Of a DNA stretch of 64,000 nt, positions 24,207 to 35,671 are shown piece by piece. Numbering within the stretch: the stretch's first letter is position 1; each line of letters starts with the position of its first letter. The position numbers and the translations under genes were made by a program. The notes under the pieces are model-generated. The model was not told the origin of the DNA, did not search any database, and saw only the letters and a program-made list of their open reading frames with translations. The DNA comes from Lactobacillus sp. PV034 (GTDB lineage Bacteria; Bacillota; Bacilli; Lactobacillales; Lactobacillaceae): positions 1,431,001 to 1,495,000 of the forward strand of contig NZ_CP041982.1 in the NCBI RefSeq assembly GCF_014522305.1. The letters run 5' to 3'.

Positions 24207-24836
24207 ATGACCAAAGGAATCTTAGGAAGAAAGGTCGGCATGACTCAAATCTTCACTGAAAATGGTGTTTTGGTTCCTGTAACTGTTGTTGAAGCAACCC
24301 CTAACGTAGTTTTACAAGTTAAGACTAACGAATCAGATGGTTACGAAGCAATTCAAGTAGGTTACCAAGATAAACGTGAAGTATTGAGTAATAAGCCAGC
24401 CAAAGGTCATGCTGCAAAAGCAAAGACTTCACCTAAGCGCTTCATTCGAGAAATCCGCAATGTTGAGCTTAAGGATTATGAAGTCGGCTCAGAAATCACT
24501 GTGGACACATTTAGTGAAGGTGACGTTGTTGACGTAACTGGAACTACTAAGGGTCATGGTACTCAAGGTAACATTAAGCGTTGGGGCCAATCAAGAGGTC
24601 CAGAAACTCACGGTTCAAGATACCACAGAATCCCAGGTTCAATGGGTTCAATCATTAACCGTGTACCTAAGGGTAAGAAGTTACCTGGTCACATGGGTGG
24701 CAAGACAGTCACTGTACAAAATTTAGTAATCGAAAAAGTTGTACCTGAAAAGAATGTTCTTTTAATTAAAGGTAATGTTCCTGGTGCAAAGAATTCATTA
24801 ATTGAAGTTAAGTCTGCTGTAAAGGCAGCTAAATAG
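24207..24836 (+). CDS. rplC: Ribosomal protein L3
   Basis: Early 50S assembly protein near the peptidyl transferase centre. 209 residues, starting [16 protein letters not shown]. The long loop '[18 protein letters not shown]' reaches the catalytic centre and looks normal. ATG with GGAGGTG upstream. Confidence 0.98.
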   Translation: MTKGILGRKVGMTQIFTENGVLVPVTVVEATPNVVLQVKTNESDGYEAIQVGYQDKREVLSNKPAKGHAAKAKTSPKRFIREIRNVELKDYEVGSEITVDTFSEGDVVDVTGTTKGHGTQGNIKRWGQSRGPETHGSRYHRIPGSMGSIINRVPKGKKLPGHMGGKTVTVQNLVIEKVVPEKNVLLIKGNVPGAKNSLIEVKSAVKAAK

Positions 24837-24850
24837 GAAGGAGGACTATA

Positions 24851-25468
24851 ATGGCTAATTTGCAAGTTATCGATCAAAAAGGTAAATCTACTGGTAATGT
24901 AGATTTAAACGAAGAAATCTTCGCTATTGAGCCTAATGAAAGTGTTGTTTTTGATGCGATCATTAGACAAAGAGCCGGCAAACGTCAAGGTACCTCTGCT
25001 GTAAAGAACAGATCTGCTGTTCGTGGTGGTGGTAAGAAGCCTTGGAGACAAAAGGGTACTGGTCGTGCTCGTCAAGGTTCCATTAGAGCTCCACAATGGC
25101 GTGGTGGTGGTACTGTATTTGGACCAACTCCTCGCTCATACAAGAAAGATATGCCTCGTAAGGCTCGTCGTTTAGCTATGAAGTCAGTTCTTTCTCAAAA
25201 AGTTGCTGACAACGATTTAATTGTTCTTGATCAACTTACTTTATCTGCACCTAAGACAAAAGATCTTAAAGCTATTTTAGATAATGCTAAAGTTGACGGT
25301 AAAGTTTTAATCGTTTCTGACGATAAGAATGTTCAATTATCTGGTAAGAACCTTCCAAAAGTTAAGGTTGTTCCAGTTAACGGTTTAAACATTGTTGACG
25401 CAGTTGACTATGATAAACTTTTACTAACTCAAGACGCTATCAAGAGAATTGAGGAGGTTTTGGCATAA
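24851..25468 (+). CDS. rplD: Ribosomal protein L4
   Basis: 50S protein lining the exit tunnel, and in some bacteria the repressor of its own operon. 205 residues with the tunnel loop '[18 protein letters not shown]'. Its stop overlaps the rplW start (TAATG), implying translational coupling. Confidence 0.97.
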   Translation: MANLQVIDQKGKSTGNVDLNEEIFAIEPNESVVFDAIIRQRAGKRQGTSAVKNRSAVRGGGKKPWRQKGTGRARQGSIRAPQWRGGGTVFGPTPRSYKKDMPRKARRLAMKSVLSQKVADNDLIVLDQLTLSAPKTKDLKAILDNAKVDGKVLIVSDDKNVQLSGKNLPKVKVVPVNGLNIVDAVDYDKLLLTQDAIKRIEEVLA

Positions 25469-25761
25469 TGGATGCACGTGATATCATTTTACGTCCCGTA
25501 GTTACTGAAAAGTCCATGGATTTAATGGATGGCAAGAAGTACACTTTTGATGTTCTTGTATCAGCTACCAAGACTCAAGTTCGTGATGCTATTGAAGAAA
25601 TTTTTGACGTAAAAGTTAAAAAAGTAAACATTATGAACGTTCGTGGAAAAGAAAAGAGAGTCGGCCGTTATACTGGTAAGACTGCTCGTCGTAGAAAAGC
25701 AATCGTTACATTAACTGAAGATTCTAATGATATTAAGATCTTCAATAACGAAGAAGAATAA
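25468..25761 (+). CDS. rplW: Ribosomal protein L23
   Basis: Exit-tunnel rim protein that docks SRP and trigger factor. 97 residues. It starts on the last base of the rplD stop and its Shine-Dalgarno GAGGAGG lies inside the rplD end. Confidence 0.97.
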   Translation: MDARDIILRPVVTEKSMDLMDGKKYTFDVLVSATKTQVRDAIEEIFDVKVKKVNIMNVRGKEKRVGRYTGKTARRRKAIVTLTEDSNDIKIFNNEEE

Positions 25762-25780
25762 ATTATAGGAGGTCAGTCAA

Positions 25781-26614
25781 GTGGCAATTATTAAATATAA
25801 GCCAACCACAAACGGCAGACGTAATATGACTTCTTCTGACTTTAGTGAAATCACAAAGACAAAGCCTGAAAAGACTTTACTTGAATCACAAAGTCACAAA
25901 GCAGGTCGTAACTCATACGGTCATATTACTGTTAGACACCGTGGCGGTGGACACAAACAAAAATACCGTATTATTGACTTCAAGCGTAATAAGGATGATG
26001 TAAAGGCAGTTGTAAAGGCAATCGAATATGATCCAAATAGAACTGCTAATATTGCACTTCTTCACTACACTGATGGTATTAAAGCTTACATTTTAGCTCC
26101 TAAGGGCTTAAAAGTGGGCGATATTGTTGAATCTGGTTCAAATGCAGATATCAAGCCTGGTAATGCATTACCATTAGCAGATATTCCTGCAGGTACTGAA
26201 ATTCACAATATTGAACTTAAACCTGGTAAAGGTGGTCAATTAGTAAGAAGTGCCGGAACTGTTGCTCAAGTTCTTGGTCAAGATGGTAAATACACTTTAG
26301 TAAGATTACAAAGTGGTGAAGTGCGTCGTATTTTATCAACTTGCCGTGCAACTATTGGTTCAGTTGGTAATGAACAACACTCATTAATCCAACTTGGTAA
26401 AGCTGGTCGTAGTCGTTGGTTGGGCAAGCGTCCACAATCTCGTGGTTCTGTAATGAACCCTAACGATCACCCACATGGTGGTGGTGAAGGTAAGGCCCCA
26501 GTTGGTCGCCCACAACCTATGACTCCATGGGGTAAGAAGTCTCGTGGTATTAAGACTAGAAACTCTAAGGCAAGAAGCGAAAAACTTATTATTCGTCACC
26601 GTAAGGGTAAATAA
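25781..26614 (+). CDS. rplB: Ribosomal protein L2
   Basis: 50S core protein essential for subunit joining. 277 residues, GTG start with AGGAGG. The peptidyl transferase-region segment '[19 protein letters not shown]' is present, including the conserved histidine. Confidence 0.98.
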   Translation: MAIIKYKPTTNGRRNMTSSDFSEITKTKPEKTLLESQSHKAGRNSYGHITVRHRGGGHKQKYRIIDFKRNKDDVKAVVKAIEYDPNRTANIALLHYTDGIKAYILAPKGLKVGDIVESGSNADIKPGNALPLADIPAGTEIHNIELKPGKGGQLVRSAGTVAQVLGQDGKYTLVRLQSGEVRRILSTCRATIGSVGNEQHSLIQLGKAGRSRWLGKRPQSRGSVMNPNDHPHGGGEGKAPVGRPQPMTPWGKKSRGIKTRNSKARSEKLIIRHRKGK

Positions 26615-26642
26615 AAATAGTTAAACAAAAGGAGGTTTATTA

Positions 26643-26924
26643 ATGAGCCGTAGTATTAAAAAAGGTCCTTTTGCTGATGCAAGCCTTTTAAAGAAAATCG
26701 AAGCCCAAGAAGATTCTGAAAAGAAGCAAGTAATTAAAACCTGGTCTCGTCGTTCAACTATTTTCCCTTCATTCGTTGGTTTTACAATAGCTGTTTACGA
26801 TGGTAGAAAACATGTGCCAGTTTACATTACTGAAGATATGGTTGGTCACAAGTTAGGTGAATTTGTGCCAACTAGAACTTTCCATGGCCACAAGGTTGCT
26901 GATAAGGCAACTACTACCAAATAG
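26643..26924 (+). CDS. rpsS: Ribosomal protein S19
   Basis: 30S head protein contacting S13. 93 residues beginning [10 protein letters not shown], with '[12 protein letters not shown]' and '[10 protein letters not shown]' conserved. AGGAGG upstream. Confidence 0.98.
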   Translation: MSRSIKKGPFADASLLKKIEAQEDSEKKQVIKTWSRRSTIFPSFVGFTIAVYDGRKHVPVYITEDMVGHKLGEFVPTRTFHGHKVADKATTTK

Positions 26925-26941
26925 AGAGGAGAAACATATAA

Positions 26942-27295
26942 ATGGCAGAACAAATTAATTCAGCAAGAGCTGAAGCAAGAACTGTTCGTATCGCTCCTAG
27001 AAAAGCCCGTTTGGTTGTTGACCTTATTCGTGGTAAGAGCGTGGCTGAAGCATTAGCTATTTTGGAGTTCACTCCAAGAGCAGCTTCCCCAATCGTTGAA
27101 AAAGTTTTGAAGTCAGCAATTGCTAACGCAGAACACAACTACGATCTTGAAAGTGCAAATCTCTATGTTTCTGAAGCATACGTTAACGAAGGTGCAACTT
27201 TAAAGAGATTCCGCCCACGTGCTAAAGGTATGGCTTCTCCAATTAACAAGAGAACCAGTCATGTGGTCGTTGTAGTTTCTGAAATGAACGATTAA
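26942..27295 (+). CDS. rplV: Ribosomal protein L22
   Basis: 50S protein whose hairpin lines the exit tunnel (macrolide site). 117 residues. The hairpin '[19 protein letters not shown]' shows no obvious resistance-type insertion. Confidence 0.98.
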   Translation: MAEQINSARAEARTVRIAPRKARLVVDLIRGKSVAEALAILEFTPRAASPIVEKVLKSAIANAEHNYDLESANLYVSEAYVNEGATLKRFRPRAKGMASPINKRTSHVVVVVSEMND

Positions 27296-27309
27296 GGGAG
27301 GTAAATTTA

Positions 27310-27981
27310 ATGGGTCAAAAGATCAACCCAAATGGTTTCCGTCTTGGCGTTAACCGTGATTGGGAAGCTAAGTGGTACGCAGACAAAGATTACGCTGATA
27401 CTTTAAATGAAGATTTACGCATTAGAAAATTTATCTCAGAAAAATTAGCTGATGCATCTGTATCAACTGTTGAAATTGAACGTGCCGCAAACAGAATTAA
27501 TATTTCAATCCACACTGCTAAACCAGGTATGGTAATTGGTAAAGGTGGTAAAGAAGTTGAAGCTTTGAGAAAACAATTAAATGCTTTAACTAAGAAGAAC
27601 GTTCACATTAATATTGTTGAAATTAAAAAGCCTGACTTAGATGCTAAATTGGTTGGTGAAAGTATTGCTCGTCAATTAGAAGCTCGTATTGCTTTCAGAC
27701 GCGCTACTCGTCAAGCAACTTCAAGATCTATGCGTTCAGGTGCTAAAGGTATTAAGGTTCAAACTGCAGGACGTTTAAACGGTGCAGATATGGCCAGAAG
27801 AGAATGGCACACTGAAGGTAGTGTTCCACTTCATACTTTAAGAGCTGATATTGATTATGCATGGGTAGAAGCAAACACCACTTATGGACAAATTGGTGTT
27901 AAGGTTTGGATTAACCGTGGTGAAATTTTACCTGGTAAAAAGAACAAGCCTGCTTCTAAGAAAGCGAAGGGAGGAAACTAA
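27310..27981 (+). CDS. rpsC: Ribosomal protein S3
   Basis: 30S protein at the mRNA entry, with a KH domain ('[13 protein letters not shown]' at about residues 74-86) and a C-terminal S3 domain. 223 residues, GGGAGG upstream. It stops two bases before the rplP start. Confidence 0.98.
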   Translation: MGQKINPNGFRLGVNRDWEAKWYADKDYADTLNEDLRIRKFISEKLADASVSTVEIERAANRINISIHTAKPGMVIGKGGKEVEALRKQLNALTKKNVHINIVEIKKPDLDAKLVGESIARQLEARIAFRRATRQATSRSMRSGAKGIKVQTAGRLNGADMARREWHTEGSVPLHTLRADIDYAWVEANTTYGQIGVKVWINRGEILPGKKNKPASKKAKGGN

Positions 27982-27983
27982 TA

Positions 27984-28421
27984 GTGTTAGTACCTAAGCG
28001 TGTAAAACACCGTCGTGAATTTCGCGGTAAGATGCGTGGTGAAGCCAAGGGTGGTAAAACTATTGCATTTGGTGAATATGGACTAGAAGCTGTTGAATCT
28101 CACTGGATTACCAACAGACAAATCGAAGCTGCTCGTATTGCGATGACTCGTTATATGAAGCGTGGCGGTAAGGTTTGGATTAGAATCTTCCCACAAAAAT
28201 CATACACTGCAAAAGGTGTAGGTGTTCGTATGGGTTCCGGTAAAGGTGCTCCAGCAGGTTGGGTAGCTGTTGTTAAGAGAGGCAAGATTATGTTCGAAAT
28301 CGGCGGCGTTTCTGAAGAGGTCGCTCGTGAAGCATTAAGACTTGCATCTAACAAGCTTCCAATTAAGACTAAATTTGTTAAGAAGAGTTCGGAAGTAGGT
28401 GGCGAATCTAATGAAGGCTAA
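27984..28421 (+). CDS. rplP: Ribosomal protein L16
   Basis: 50S protein that organises the A site. 145 residues from GTG 27984, beginning [15 protein letters not shown]. Its Shine-Dalgarno (GGGAGG) lies inside the end of rpsC, and its own end overlaps rpmC. Confidence 0.97.
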   Translation: MLVPKRVKHRREFRGKMRGEAKGGKTIAFGEYGLEAVESHWITNRQIEAARIAMTRYMKRGGKVWIRIFPQKSYTAKGVGVRMGSGKGAPAGWVAVVKRGKIMFEIGGVSEEVAREALRLASNKLPIKTKFVKKSSEVGGESNEG

Positions 28422-28608
28422 AGATATCAGAGCATTAACCACTGATCAAATGTTAGAAAAAGAAAAGCAATATAAAGAAGAATTATTTAACTTGCGTTTC
28501 CAACAAGCAACTGGTCAATTAGAAAACACCGCTCGCTTGAAGAAAGTCCGTAAAAATATTGCTAAAATTAAGACAATTCTTAGTGAAAAAGAATTGAGCA
28601 ACGATTAA
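28411..28608 (+). CDS. rpmC: Ribosomal protein L29
   Basis: Small 50S protein at the tunnel exit. The ATG at 28411 gives 65 residues beginning MKAKDIRAL, the family norm, and overlaps the rplP stop by 11 bases. An upstream in-frame GTG at 28399 would add four residues but lacks a spaced Shine-Dalgarno sequence. Confidence 0.93.
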   Translation: MKAKDIRALTTDQMLEKEKQYKEELFNLRFQQATGQLENTARLKKVRKNIAKIKTILSEKELSND

Positions 28609-28629
28609 TAGTGGAAGGGAGTAATAAAC

Positions 28630-28896
28630 TTGAGCGAAACTAACGAAAGAAATCGTCGTCACACTTACCAAGGTCGAGTTGTTTCAGACAAGATGGATAA
28701 AACTATCACTGTTGTAGTTGATACTTATAAGAACCACCCTGTTTACAAGAAGCGTATTAAATATTCAAAGAAATACTACGCTCATGATGAAAACAACGAA
28801 GCTAAACTTGGCGATACTGTTCGTATCATGGAAACCCGTCCATTATCACATGCGAAGCGTTACCGTCTTACTGAAATCGTTAAGAAGTCAATTTAA
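28630..28896 (+). CDS. rpsQ: Ribosomal protein S17
   Basis: Primary 16S rRNA binder with an OB fold. 88 residues from a TTG start preceded by AAGGGAG. The segment '[18 protein letters not shown]' is characteristic. Confidence 0.97.
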   Translation: MSETNERNRRHTYQGRVVSDKMDKTITVVVDTYKNHPVYKKRIKYSKKYYAHDENNEAKLGDTVRIMETRPLSHAKRYRLTEIVKKSI

Positions 28897-28929
28897 TAGC
28901 GCGGATTTTATTGAGGGGAGGATATACTA

Positions 28930-29298
28930 GTGATTCAACACGAAAGCCGTTTAAAGGTTGCAGACAACTCTGGTGCAAGAGAACTACTAGTTATCAAAGT
29001 TTTAGGTGGTTCTAAGCGTAAAACTGGTAATATTGGTGATATTATCGTTGCTACTGTCAAACAAGCAACACCAGGTGGCGTTGTCAAAAAAGGTGACGTT
29101 GTAAAGGCAGTTATTGTTAGAACAAAATCAGGTGCACGTCGTGAAGATGGTTCATACATTAAGTTTGATGAGAACGCAGCAGTTATTATAAATGCTGATA
29201 AAAGTCCTCGTGGAACCCGTATCTTTGGGCCAGTTGCTCGTGAACTGCGTGAGAACGATTTTATGAAGATCGTTTCTCTTGCTCCTGAAGTATTGTAA
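28930..29298 (+). CDS. rplN: Ribosomal protein L14
   Basis: 50S interface protein. 122 residues, GTG start with GGGGAGG. It begins [16 protein letters not shown], the expected L14 N-terminus, and ends '[11 protein letters not shown]'. Confidence 0.98.
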   Translation: MIQHESRLKVADNSGARELLVIKVLGGSKRKTGNIGDIIVATVKQATPGGVVKKGDVVKAVIVRTKSGARREDGSYIKFDENAAVIINADKSPRGTRIFGPVARELRENDFMKIVSLAPEVL

Positions 29299-29319
29299 AA
29301 AGTTTAGGGAGGTGCACTG

Positions 29320-29568
29320 ATGTTTGTTAAAACAGGTGACAAAGTAAAAGTTATCGCCGGCAAAGACAAGGGTAAAGAAGGCACTGTTCTTTCTGTAAAT
29401 ACAAAGAAGAATCGTGTCGTTGTAAAAGGTGTTAACACTATCAAAAAGCATGAAAAGCCTTCACAAACTAACGCTAATGGTGGCGTAGTTGAAAAAGAAG
29501 GTTCAATTCATGCTTCAAATGTTAAAGTAATTGCAAAAGCAGAATATAAAAAAGCAGATAAGAAGTAG
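29320..29568 (+). CDS. rplX: Ribosomal protein L24
   Basis: Early 50S assembly initiator with a KOW motif ('[20 protein letters not shown]', residues 5-24). 82 residues, on the short side for L24 as in other lactobacilli. GGGAGG upstream. Confidence 0.96.
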   Translation: MFVKTGDKVKVIAGKDKGKEGTVLSVNTKKNRVVVKGVNTIKKHEKPSQTNANGGVVEKEGSIHASNVKVIAKAEYKKADKK

Positions 29569-29583
29569 GAGGGAGGATAACAA

Positions 29584-30126
29584 ATGGCAAACTCATTAGC
29601 TGAAAAATACTCAAAAGAAATTGCTCCAGCATTAAGCGAAAAATTCGATTACAAGTCTGTAATGGAAATTCCAAAGATTGATAAAATTGTTTTAAATATG
29701 GGTGTTGGTGATGCTGTTTCAAATGCAAAGAATCTTGATGAAGCAGTTGAAGAATTAACACTTATCGCAGGCCAAAAGCCATTGATTACCAAAGCTAAGA
29801 AATCTATTGCTAACTTCCGTTTACGTGAAGGTATGTCTATCGGTGCTAAGGTTACTCTTAGAGGAGATAGAATGTACGATTTCTTAGATAAGTTAATTAA
29901 CGTTTCTCTTCCTCGAGTACGTGACTTCCGTGGAATTAGTCCAAGATCATTTGATGGTCGTGGAAACTATACTTTAGGTATCAAGGAACAATTGATTTTC
30001 CCTGAAATTGACTACGATAAAGTAAACCGCGTAAGAGGTTTGGACGTTGTTATTGTAACTACTGCCAATACTGATGAAGAAGCTCGTGAACTTCTTACAG
30101 ACTTTGGTATGCCTTTTGCTAAATAA
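29584..30126 (+). CDS. rplE: Ribosomal protein L5
   Basis: 50S central protuberance protein that binds 5S rRNA. 180 residues with '[12 protein letters not shown]' and the C-terminal '[20 protein letters not shown]'. GAGGGAGG upstream. Confidence 0.98.
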   Translation: MANSLAEKYSKEIAPALSEKFDYKSVMEIPKIDKIVLNMGVGDAVSNAKNLDEAVEELTLIAGQKPLITKAKKSIANFRLREGMSIGAKVTLRGDRMYDFLDKLINVSLPRVRDFRGISPRSFDGRGNYTLGIKEQLIFPEIDYDKVNRVRGLDVVIVTTANTDEEARELLTDFGMPFAK

Positions 30127-30143
30127 TTAATGGAGGACAATTA

Positions 30144-30329
30144 ATGGCTAAAACATCACAAATCGTCAGAAATCATCGTCCTGCTAAGTTCTCTTCACGT
30201 GAATACACTCGTTGTGAAAGATGTGGACGTCCACATTCTGTATACCGCAAGTTTAAATTATGTCGTATTTGCTTAAAAGACTTAGCACACAAGGGTCAAA
30301 TTCCTGGTCTTAAAAAGGCAAGTTGGTAA
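30144..30329 (+). CDS. rpsN: Ribosomal protein S14, zinc-binding type
   Basis: Short (61-residue) C+ form of S14 with the zinc ribbon cysteines C24, C27, C40 and C43 all present. It lies in the standard spc operon position between L5 and S8. Confidence 0.98.
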   Translation: MAKTSQIVRNHRPAKFSSREYTRCERCGRPHSVYRKFKLCRICLKDLAHKGQIPGLKKASW

Positions 30330-30351
30330 TTAACGATAAGGAGGCAAATAA

Positions 30352-30750
30352 ATGGTCATGACAGATCCGATCGCAGATTACTTAACTAGAATCAGAAATG
30401 CTAATATGGCAAGACATGATTCAGTTGAAATTCCTGCATCATCAATGAAAAAAGCTCTTAGTGAAATCTTGAAACAAGAAGGTTTTATTCGTGATTACCA
30501 AGTTGAAGAAGATAACAAACAAGGTATGATCAAGATCTTCTTAAAGTATGGTCCTAATAATGAACGTGTAATTTCAGGATTAAAACGTATTTCTAAACCA
30601 GGTTTAAGAAATTATGTAAATGCTGAGAATTTACCAAAAGTTCTTAATGGTCTTGGCATTGCTATCATTTCTACTTCAGCAGGTGTTATTACTGATAAAG
30701 AAGCTAGAGAAAAGAACGTTGGCGGCGAAGTTATCGCTTACGTTTGGTAA
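30352..30750 (+). CDS. rpsH: Ribosomal protein S8
   Basis: Central-domain 16S rRNA binder and, in E. coli, repressor of the spc operon. 132 residues. Two ATGs (30352 and 30358) are usable. The first has AAGGAGG at good spacing. Confidence 0.97.
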   Translation: MVMTDPIADYLTRIRNANMARHDSVEIPASSMKKALSEILKQEGFIRDYQVEEDNKQGMIKIFLKYGPNNERVISGLKRISKPGLRNYVNAENLPKVLNGLGIAIISTSAGVITDKEAREKNVGGEVIAYVW

Positions 30751-30775
30751 TATTGAAGGAAAGGAGAACTATTAA

Positions 30776-31306
30776 ATGAGCCGTATTGGTTTAAAAGTCA
30801 TCGAAGTTCCTGATAATGTTACTGTTACTAAAAATGGTAATGACATTACTGTAAAGGGACCAAAAGGTGAATTAACTAGATATTTTGATCCACGTATTAC
30901 CTTTAATCAAGAAGACGGTAAAATTCAATTTACTCGTTCTAACGAAGATGATAAGGCTTTACATGGAACTGAAAGAGCTAACCTTGCAGCTATGATTGAA
31001 GGGGTAGAAAAAGGCTACGTTAAGAAATTAACTTTAGTCGGTGTTGGTTACCGTGCTCAAGCTCAAGGTAAGAAGTTAACTTTAAATGTTGGTTACTCAC
31101 ATCCAGTTGAATTTGAAGTGCCTGAAGGCATCACTGTTAAGACTCCATCTGCAACAGCAATTGAAGTTGAAGGTATTTCTAAGCAACGTGTAGGTCAATT
31201 TGCTGCCGAAATCCGCGATGTACGTCCACCAGAACCTTATAAGGGTAAAGGTATTCGTTACGAAGATGAATATGTACGTCGTAAGGAAGGTAAGACTGGT
31301 AAATAA
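30776..31306 (+). CDS. rplF: Ribosomal protein L6
   Basis: 50S factor-binding region protein. 176 residues with the C-terminal signature '[15 protein letters not shown]'. AAGGAG upstream. Confidence 0.98.
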   Translation: MSRIGLKVIEVPDNVTVTKNGNDITVKGPKGELTRYFDPRITFNQEDGKIQFTRSNEDDKALHGTERANLAAMIEGVEKGYVKKLTLVGVGYRAQAQGKKLTLNVGYSHPVEFEVPEGITVKTPSATAIEVEGISKQRVGQFAAEIRDVRPPEPYKGKGIRYEDEYVRRKEGKTGK

Positions 31307-31332
31307 TAAATAGAAAATTTTGAGGTGAAATT

Positions 31333-31692
31333 GTGATTTCTAAACCAGATAAAAACAAATTACGCTTAAAGCGTCATAAACGTATTCGTGGTAAAATTTC
31401 TGGTACTGCTGAGCGCCCACGCTTAAGTATTTTCCGTTCTAATAAAAACATCTACGCTCAATTAATTGATGATGTAGAGGGTGTAACGCTTGCAAGTGCC
31501 TCAACAAATGATAAAGCTATTTCAGCAAATGGTTCTAAGATGGAACAAGCTGCTGAAGTTGGTAAAGCTTTAGCTGAAACAGCTGCTAAAAAGAATATCA
31601 AGAGCGTTGTATTTGACAGAAGTGGTTACTTATACCACGGTAGAATTCAAGCTCTTGCTGATGCAGCACGTGAAAACGGATTAGAATTCTAG
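31333..31692 (+). CDS. rplR: Ribosomal protein L18
   Basis: 5S rRNA-binding protein of the central protuberance. 119 residues from a GTG start with GAGGTG upstream. The basic N-terminus and '[20 protein letters not shown]' are typical. Confidence 0.97.
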   Translation: MISKPDKNKLRLKRHKRIRGKISGTAERPRLSIFRSNKNIYAQLIDDVEGVTLASASTNDKAISANGSKMEQAAEVGKALAETAAKKNIKSVVFDRSGYLYHGRIQALADAARENGLEF

Positions 31693-31708
31693 GAAAGGAG
31701 AATAACTA

Positions 31709-32233
31709 ATGGCAAACCGCAACGATTCTCGTAGAGATTCTCGTAAAGATCGTAAAAAAGACGATATTGAAGATCAATTAGTCGCAATCAACCGTATTAC
31801 TAAGGTTGTTAAGGGTGGCCGCCGCATGAGATTTGCAGCAGTTGTTGTAGTCGGCGATAGAAAAGGTCACGTTGGTTTTGGTACTGGTAAAGCTCAAGAA
31901 GTTCCAGAAGCAATCCGCAAAGCTGTAGAAGCTGGTAAGAAGAATATGATTAAAGTTCCAACTGTTGGTACTACTATTCCTCATGAAGTTATCGGTCACT
32001 ATGGTTCAGGTAACATTATGTTGAAGCCTGCTGAAGCAGGTTCTGGAGTAGCAGCTGGTGGTGCAGTTCGTATCGTTATGGACTTAGCTGGTATCGCAGA
32101 TGTTACTTCTAAGTCATTGGGTTCAAATACTCCAATTAACGTTATCCGTGCAACTATGGATGGTTTGAAGAAATTAAAGACTCGTGAAGATGTATTAAAA
32201 CTTCGTGAATCAGCAAAGAGCTTAGAAGATTAA
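31709..32233 (+). CDS. rpsE: Ribosomal protein S5
   Basis: 30S accuracy protein with an N-terminal double-stranded RNA-binding domain and a C-terminal S5 fold. 174 residues. Basic and acidic residues crowd the first 25 positions. GGAGAA upstream. Confidence 0.98.
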   Translation: MANRNDSRRDSRKDRKKDDIEDQLVAINRITKVVKGGRRMRFAAVVVVGDRKGHVGFGTGKAQEVPEAIRKAVEAGKKNMIKVPTVGTTIPHEVIGHYGSGNIMLKPAEAGSGVAAGGAVRIVMDLAGIADVTSKSLGSNTPINVIRATMDGLKKLKTREDVLKLRESAKSLED

Positions 32234-32245
32234 GGAGATATATAA

Positions 32246-32428
32246 ATGAACTTAAAAGTTACCTTAATTAGAAGTGCCGCTCACCGTCTACCAAAGCAAA
32301 GAACTATTGTTAAAAATCTTGGTCTTGGTAAGGTAAATAGCTCTGTTGTTCTTCCAGACAACGCTGCAACTCGTGGCGCTTTACTAAAAATTGCACACTT
32401 GATCTCTGTTGAAGAGGTTAAAGATTAA
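32246..32428 (+). CDS. rpmD: Ribosomal protein L30
   Basis: Small 50S protein, 60 residues, starting [10 protein letters not shown]. It is absent from some bacteria but common in Firmicutes. Standard position between S5 and L15, 12 bases after rpsE. Confidence 0.96.
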   Translation: MNLKVTLIRSAAHRLPKQRTIVKNLGLGKVNSSVVLPDNAATRGALLKIAHLISVEEVKD

Positions 32429-32453
32429 ATTATCTAAGGAGGTGCCCTGAATT

Positions 32454-32894
32454 ATGAAGCTTAATGAATTAAAACCAAATGAAGGTTCTCGTCGTAGCAG
32501 AAAACGTGTAGGACGTGGTACTTCAAGTGGTTACGGTAAAACTGCTGGTCGTGGTCAAAAGGGTCAATTAGCTCGTACTGGTGGTAAAACTCGTTTGGGC
32601 TTTGAAGGTGGTCAAATGCCATTATTCAGAAGAATGCCAAAACGTGGATTTAACAATGTTAACCGCAAGGAATATGCAATTATTAATTTAGAAGATCTTA
32701 ACAGATTTAAAGATGGTAGTGAAGTAACTATCGATTCATTAAAATCAGCAGGTCTAGTTAAGAAAGAACTTGACGGTGTTAAATTATTAGCAAATGGTGA
32801 ACTTAAAGCTAAATTAACTGTTAAAGTGAACAAAGTTTCTGAAGCTGCTAAAAATGCAGTTGAAGCTGCTGGTGGAACTGTTGAGGTGATCTAA
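32454..32894 (+). CDS. rplO: Ribosomal protein L15
   Basis: Late-assembly 50S protein. 146 residues with the Gly/Arg-rich N-terminus '[19 protein letters not shown]'. Its TAA overlaps the secY ATG by one base (TAATG). Confidence 0.98.
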   Translation: MKLNELKPNEGSRRSRKRVGRGTSSGYGKTAGRGQKGQLARTGGKTRLGFEGGQMPLFRRMPKRGFNNVNRKEYAIINLEDLNRFKDGSEVTIDSLKSAGLVKKELDGVKLLANGELKAKLTVKVNKVSEAAKNAVEAAGGTVEVI

Positions 32895-34189
32895 TGTTCA
32901 CGACCTTGAAGAACGCCTTTAAGGATAAAGAAATTAGAAGTAAAATATTTTTCACATTATTTATCCTTTTGCTTTATCGCATTGGTGCAAATATAACTGT
33001 ACCAGGGGTTAATGCAAAAGCTGTCACACAGGTCGCACAAACTGGTCTTGTACCTATGTTGGATACAGTTAGTGGTGGTGGATTGGATACTTATTCAATC
33101 TTTTCATTAGGTGTTTCGCCATATATTACTGCCCAAATTGTTATTCAATTACTACAAATGGATATTGTTCCTACACTTGTAGAATGGGGAAAACAAGGTG
33201 AAGTAGGTCGTAGAAAAACTAACCAAGTGACTAGATATTTAGCATTAGTAATAGCATTCGTTCAAAGTATAGGTATTACCTTGGGATTCAACGTATTAAC
33301 ACAGATGGGATTGGTTAAAAATCAAACTCCACAAACTTATGTTGAAATTGCAATTATTATGACTGCTGGAACAATGTTATTAACCTGGTTAGGTGATGAG
33401 ATAACTGATAAAGGTTTGGGAAATGGTGTATCAGTAATTATTTTTGCTGGAATAATTGCACGTTTACCAAATGGGTTATATCAGATCTTCAAAGAAAACA
33501 TCATTAACTCTAATCAAAGCGATCGTTGGCAAGGAATTTTGTTCTTCATCGCGATCATTATTGCCATTTTACTAGTAACTCAATTTGTTACCTGGTTTCA
33601 ACAAGCTACTCTCCGTATTCCAATTCAATATACACGAAGAGCAGCAACAAGTGGCTCCGAAAGTTTCCTACCATTAAAAGTAAATGTTTCTGGTGTTATT
33701 CCAGTTATCTTTGCTAGTTCCTTCATTATTACTCCTGCTACCATTTTAATGGCTTTTCAAAGAACGCATGGAGAAGAAGAATGGTTTAAGATTTGTAATC
33801 AAATATTTAGTTTACAAACTACCCCAGGTTCACTGATATATACACTTTTAATTATTCTATTTACATTCTTTTACGCTTTTGTTCAAGTTAATCCAGAAAA
33901 ATTATCTGAAAACTTACAAAAGCAAGGTGCATATATTCCAAGTGTTTGGCCTGGAAAGGATACACAACAGTATGTTTCTAAAATTTTAATTAGATTATCA
34001 ACTGTTGGTGCTGTATTCCTAGGTTTAGTAGCCTTAATTCCCCAACTTGCAACTAATATTTGGGGCTTACCAAGTTCAATTGGACTTGGCGGAACTAGTT
34101 TGTTAATTGTAATTGGTGTTGTTCTTGAATTAGCTCAACAAATAGATGGGTTACTAATGAAGCAAGAATATGTTGGTTTTATTAGATAG
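32894..34189 (+). CDS. secY: Protein translocase subunit SecY
   Basis: Pore subunit of the Sec translocon. 431 residues and ten membrane spans, with the plug region and '[18 protein letters not shown]' conserved. It is translationally coupled to rplO and followed by adk after 8 bases. Confidence 0.98.
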   Translation: MFTTLKNAFKDKEIRSKIFFTLFILLLYRIGANITVPGVNAKAVTQVAQTGLVPMLDTVSGGGLDTYSIFSLGVSPYITAQIVIQLLQMDIVPTLVEWGKQGEVGRRKTNQVTRYLALVIAFVQSIGITLGFNVLTQMGLVKNQTPQTYVEIAIIMTAGTMLLTWLGDEITDKGLGNGVSVIIFAGIIARLPNGLYQIFKENIINSNQSDRWQGILFFIAIIIAILLVTQFVTWFQQATLRIPIQYTRRAATSGSESFLPLKVNVSGVIPVIFASSFIITPATILMAFQRTHGEEEWFKICNQIFSLQTTPGSLIYTLLIILFTFFYAFVQVNPEKLSENLQKQGAYIPSVWPGKDTQQYVSKILIRLSTVGAVFLGLVALIPQLATNIWGLPSSIGLGGTSLLIVIGVVLELAQQIDGLLMKQEYVGFIR

Positions 34190-34197
34190 GAAAAAAT

Positions 34198-34851
34198 ATG
34201 ATTAATTTAATTCTTTTAGGATTACCCGGTGCAGGTAAAGGTACAGCTTCAGAACGAATTGTGGATAAGTATCATATTGCTCACATTTCAACAGGTGATA
34301 TGTTTAGAGAAGCAATGGCTAATGAAACACCTGTTGGTCTAGAAGCAAAAAGTTACATCGATAAAGGTAATTTAGTACCTGATGAAGTAACTGCAAAACT
34401 TGTTGAAGAAAGACTTCAACAGCCTGACACTGAAAATGGTTATATTTTAGATGGTTTTCCAAGAACAACTGTACAAGCAGAGTTGTTGGAGAATATTACT
34501 AAAAAACTTAATAAACCATTAACTAATGTAATTGCAATTGATGTTGATGAAGATGTTTTAGTAAAACGTCTTTCAGCAAGATATATGTGTAAAAATTGTG
34601 GTGCTACATATAATAAAATCTCAAATCCAACTAAGGTTGAAGGAAAATGTGATCGCTGCGGTGGAACTGAATTCTATCAGCGTGAGGATGACAAACCTGA
34701 AGTTGTAAAGAATCGCTTAGAAGTTAATAAAAAGATGAATACCCCACTTCGTGATTTCTACGAAGAAAAGGGACTTCTTGAATCAGTAAATGGTGAACAA
34801 TCACCAGAGAAAGTTTTTGAAGACATCGATAAGATTTTAAGTAAAGACTAG
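34198..34851 (+). CDS. adk: Adenylate kinase
   Basis: Interconverts AMP, ADP and ATP. The P-loop GLPGAGKGT is at residues 8-16. The long-type LID domain carries four zinc cysteines, C131, C134, C151 and C154, as in Gram-positive enzymes. 217 residues. It follows secY in the conserved order. GGAAAA is a weak ribosome binding site, suggesting coupling to secY. Confidence 0.98.
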   Translation: MINLILLGLPGAGKGTASERIVDKYHIAHISTGDMFREAMANETPVGLEAKSYIDKGNLVPDEVTAKLVEERLQQPDTENGYILDGFPRTTVQAELLENITKKLNKPLTNVIAIDVDEDVLVKRLSARYMCKNCGATYNKISNPTKVEGKCDRCGGTEFYQREDDKPEVVKNRLEVNKKMNTPLRDFYEEKGLLESVNGEQSPEKVFEDIDKILSKD

Positions 34852-34860
34852 CACTAAGAA

Positions 34861-34888
34861 TTGTAATTTTTATATTCCGTGTTATAAT
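34861..34888 (+). promoter_or_regulatory. Internal promoter before infA
   Basis: TTGTAA (34861-34866), 16-base spacer, consensus TATAAT (34883-34888) with a TGT extended -10. It would give independent transcription of infA, rpmJ, rpsM, rpsK, rpoA and rplQ. Confidence 0.85.
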
Positions 34889-34922
34889 TCCTAAGTGTAC
34901 ATTTCTCATTGGAGGAAATATT

Positions 34923-35144
34923 TTGGCAAAAGATGATGTCATTGAAGTAGAAGGTAAAGTAGTGGATACTTTACCTAATGCTATGTTTAAAGTTGAATTA
35001 GAGAATGGAGCTACTATTTTAGCTCATGTTTCTGGTAAAATTAGAATGCACTATATTCGAATTTTGCCTGGCGATAGAGTAACAGTAGAACTTTCTCCAT
35101 ATGATTTAACTAAAGGTAGGATTACTTATCGTTTTATTAAATAA
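34923..35144 (+). CDS. infA: Translation initiation factor IF-1
   Basis: Single OB-fold protein that occupies the 30S A site during initiation. 73 residues starting at TTG with GGAGG at 34912-34916. '[13 protein letters not shown]' is the normal N-terminus. It has its own promoter. Confidence 0.98.
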   Translation: MAKDDVIEVEGKVVDTLPNAMFKVELENGATILAHVSGKIRMHYIRILPGDRVTVELSPYDLTKGRITYRFIK

Positions 35145-35164
35145 TTACGGAACGGAGGCAAACA

Positions 35165-35281
35165 ATGAAAGTTAGACCATCAGTTAAACCAATGTGTGAA
35201 CATTGTAGAATTATTAAAAGAAACGGTCGAGTTATGGTTATTTGCTCTGCAAATCCAAAACATAAACAACGTCAAGGTTAA
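35165..35281 (+). CDS. rpmJ: Ribosomal protein L36
   Basis: A 38-residue 50S protein with a zinc site formed by C11, C14, C27 and H33. ATG 35165 follows GGAGG (35154-35158), stop TAA 35279-35281. It is short enough to be missed by length-filtered ORF calling. Zinc-binding form, 20 bases after infA. Confidence 0.97.
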   Translation: MKVRPSVKPMCEHCRIIKRNGRVMVICSANPKHKQRQG

Positions 35282-35309
35282 TTATTAAAATTAATAGGAG
35301 GTGCAATTA

Positions 35310-35654
35310 ATGGCACGTATTGCTGGTGTTGACTTGCCAAAAGACAAGCGAGTTGTTGTTGCTTTAACTTACATTTATGGTATTGGTGAACCAACTGCAA
35401 AGAAAATCTGTAAAGATGCAGGTGTATCAGAAGATGTACGTACAAACGACTTAACTCCAGAACAACAAGAAAAACTTCGTAGTGAAGTTGATAAGTACCG
35501 TGTTGAAGGTGACTTACGTCGTGAAGTCAACTTAAACATTAAGCGTTTAGTTGAAATTGGTTCTTACCGTGGTATGCGTCACCGTCGTGGCTTACCAGTT
35601 CGTGGTCAAAATACCAAGAATAACGCAAGAACTCGTAAAGGTTCAAAAAAGTAA
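35310..35654 (+). CDS. rpsM: Ribosomal protein S13
   Basis: 30S head protein with helix-two-turn-helix and basic tail. ATG 35310 follows AGGAGG (35297-35302) and gives the family start [10 protein letters not shown] (114 residues). An in-frame GTG at 35301 would overlap that ribosome binding site and is rejected. Confidence 0.97.
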   Translation: MARIAGVDLPKDKRVVVALTYIYGIGEPTAKKICKDAGVSEDVRTNDLTPEQQEKLRSEVDKYRVEGDLRREVNLNIKRLVEIGSYRGMRHRRGLPVRGQNTKNNARTRKGSKK

Positions 35655-35671
35655 TATAGGAGGTTAAGTTA

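Noticed and set aside
34724..34942. 72-residue minus-strand ORF over adk and infA
   Set aside because: Shadow frame with no ribosome binding site. It overlaps adk and a strong plus-strand promoter.
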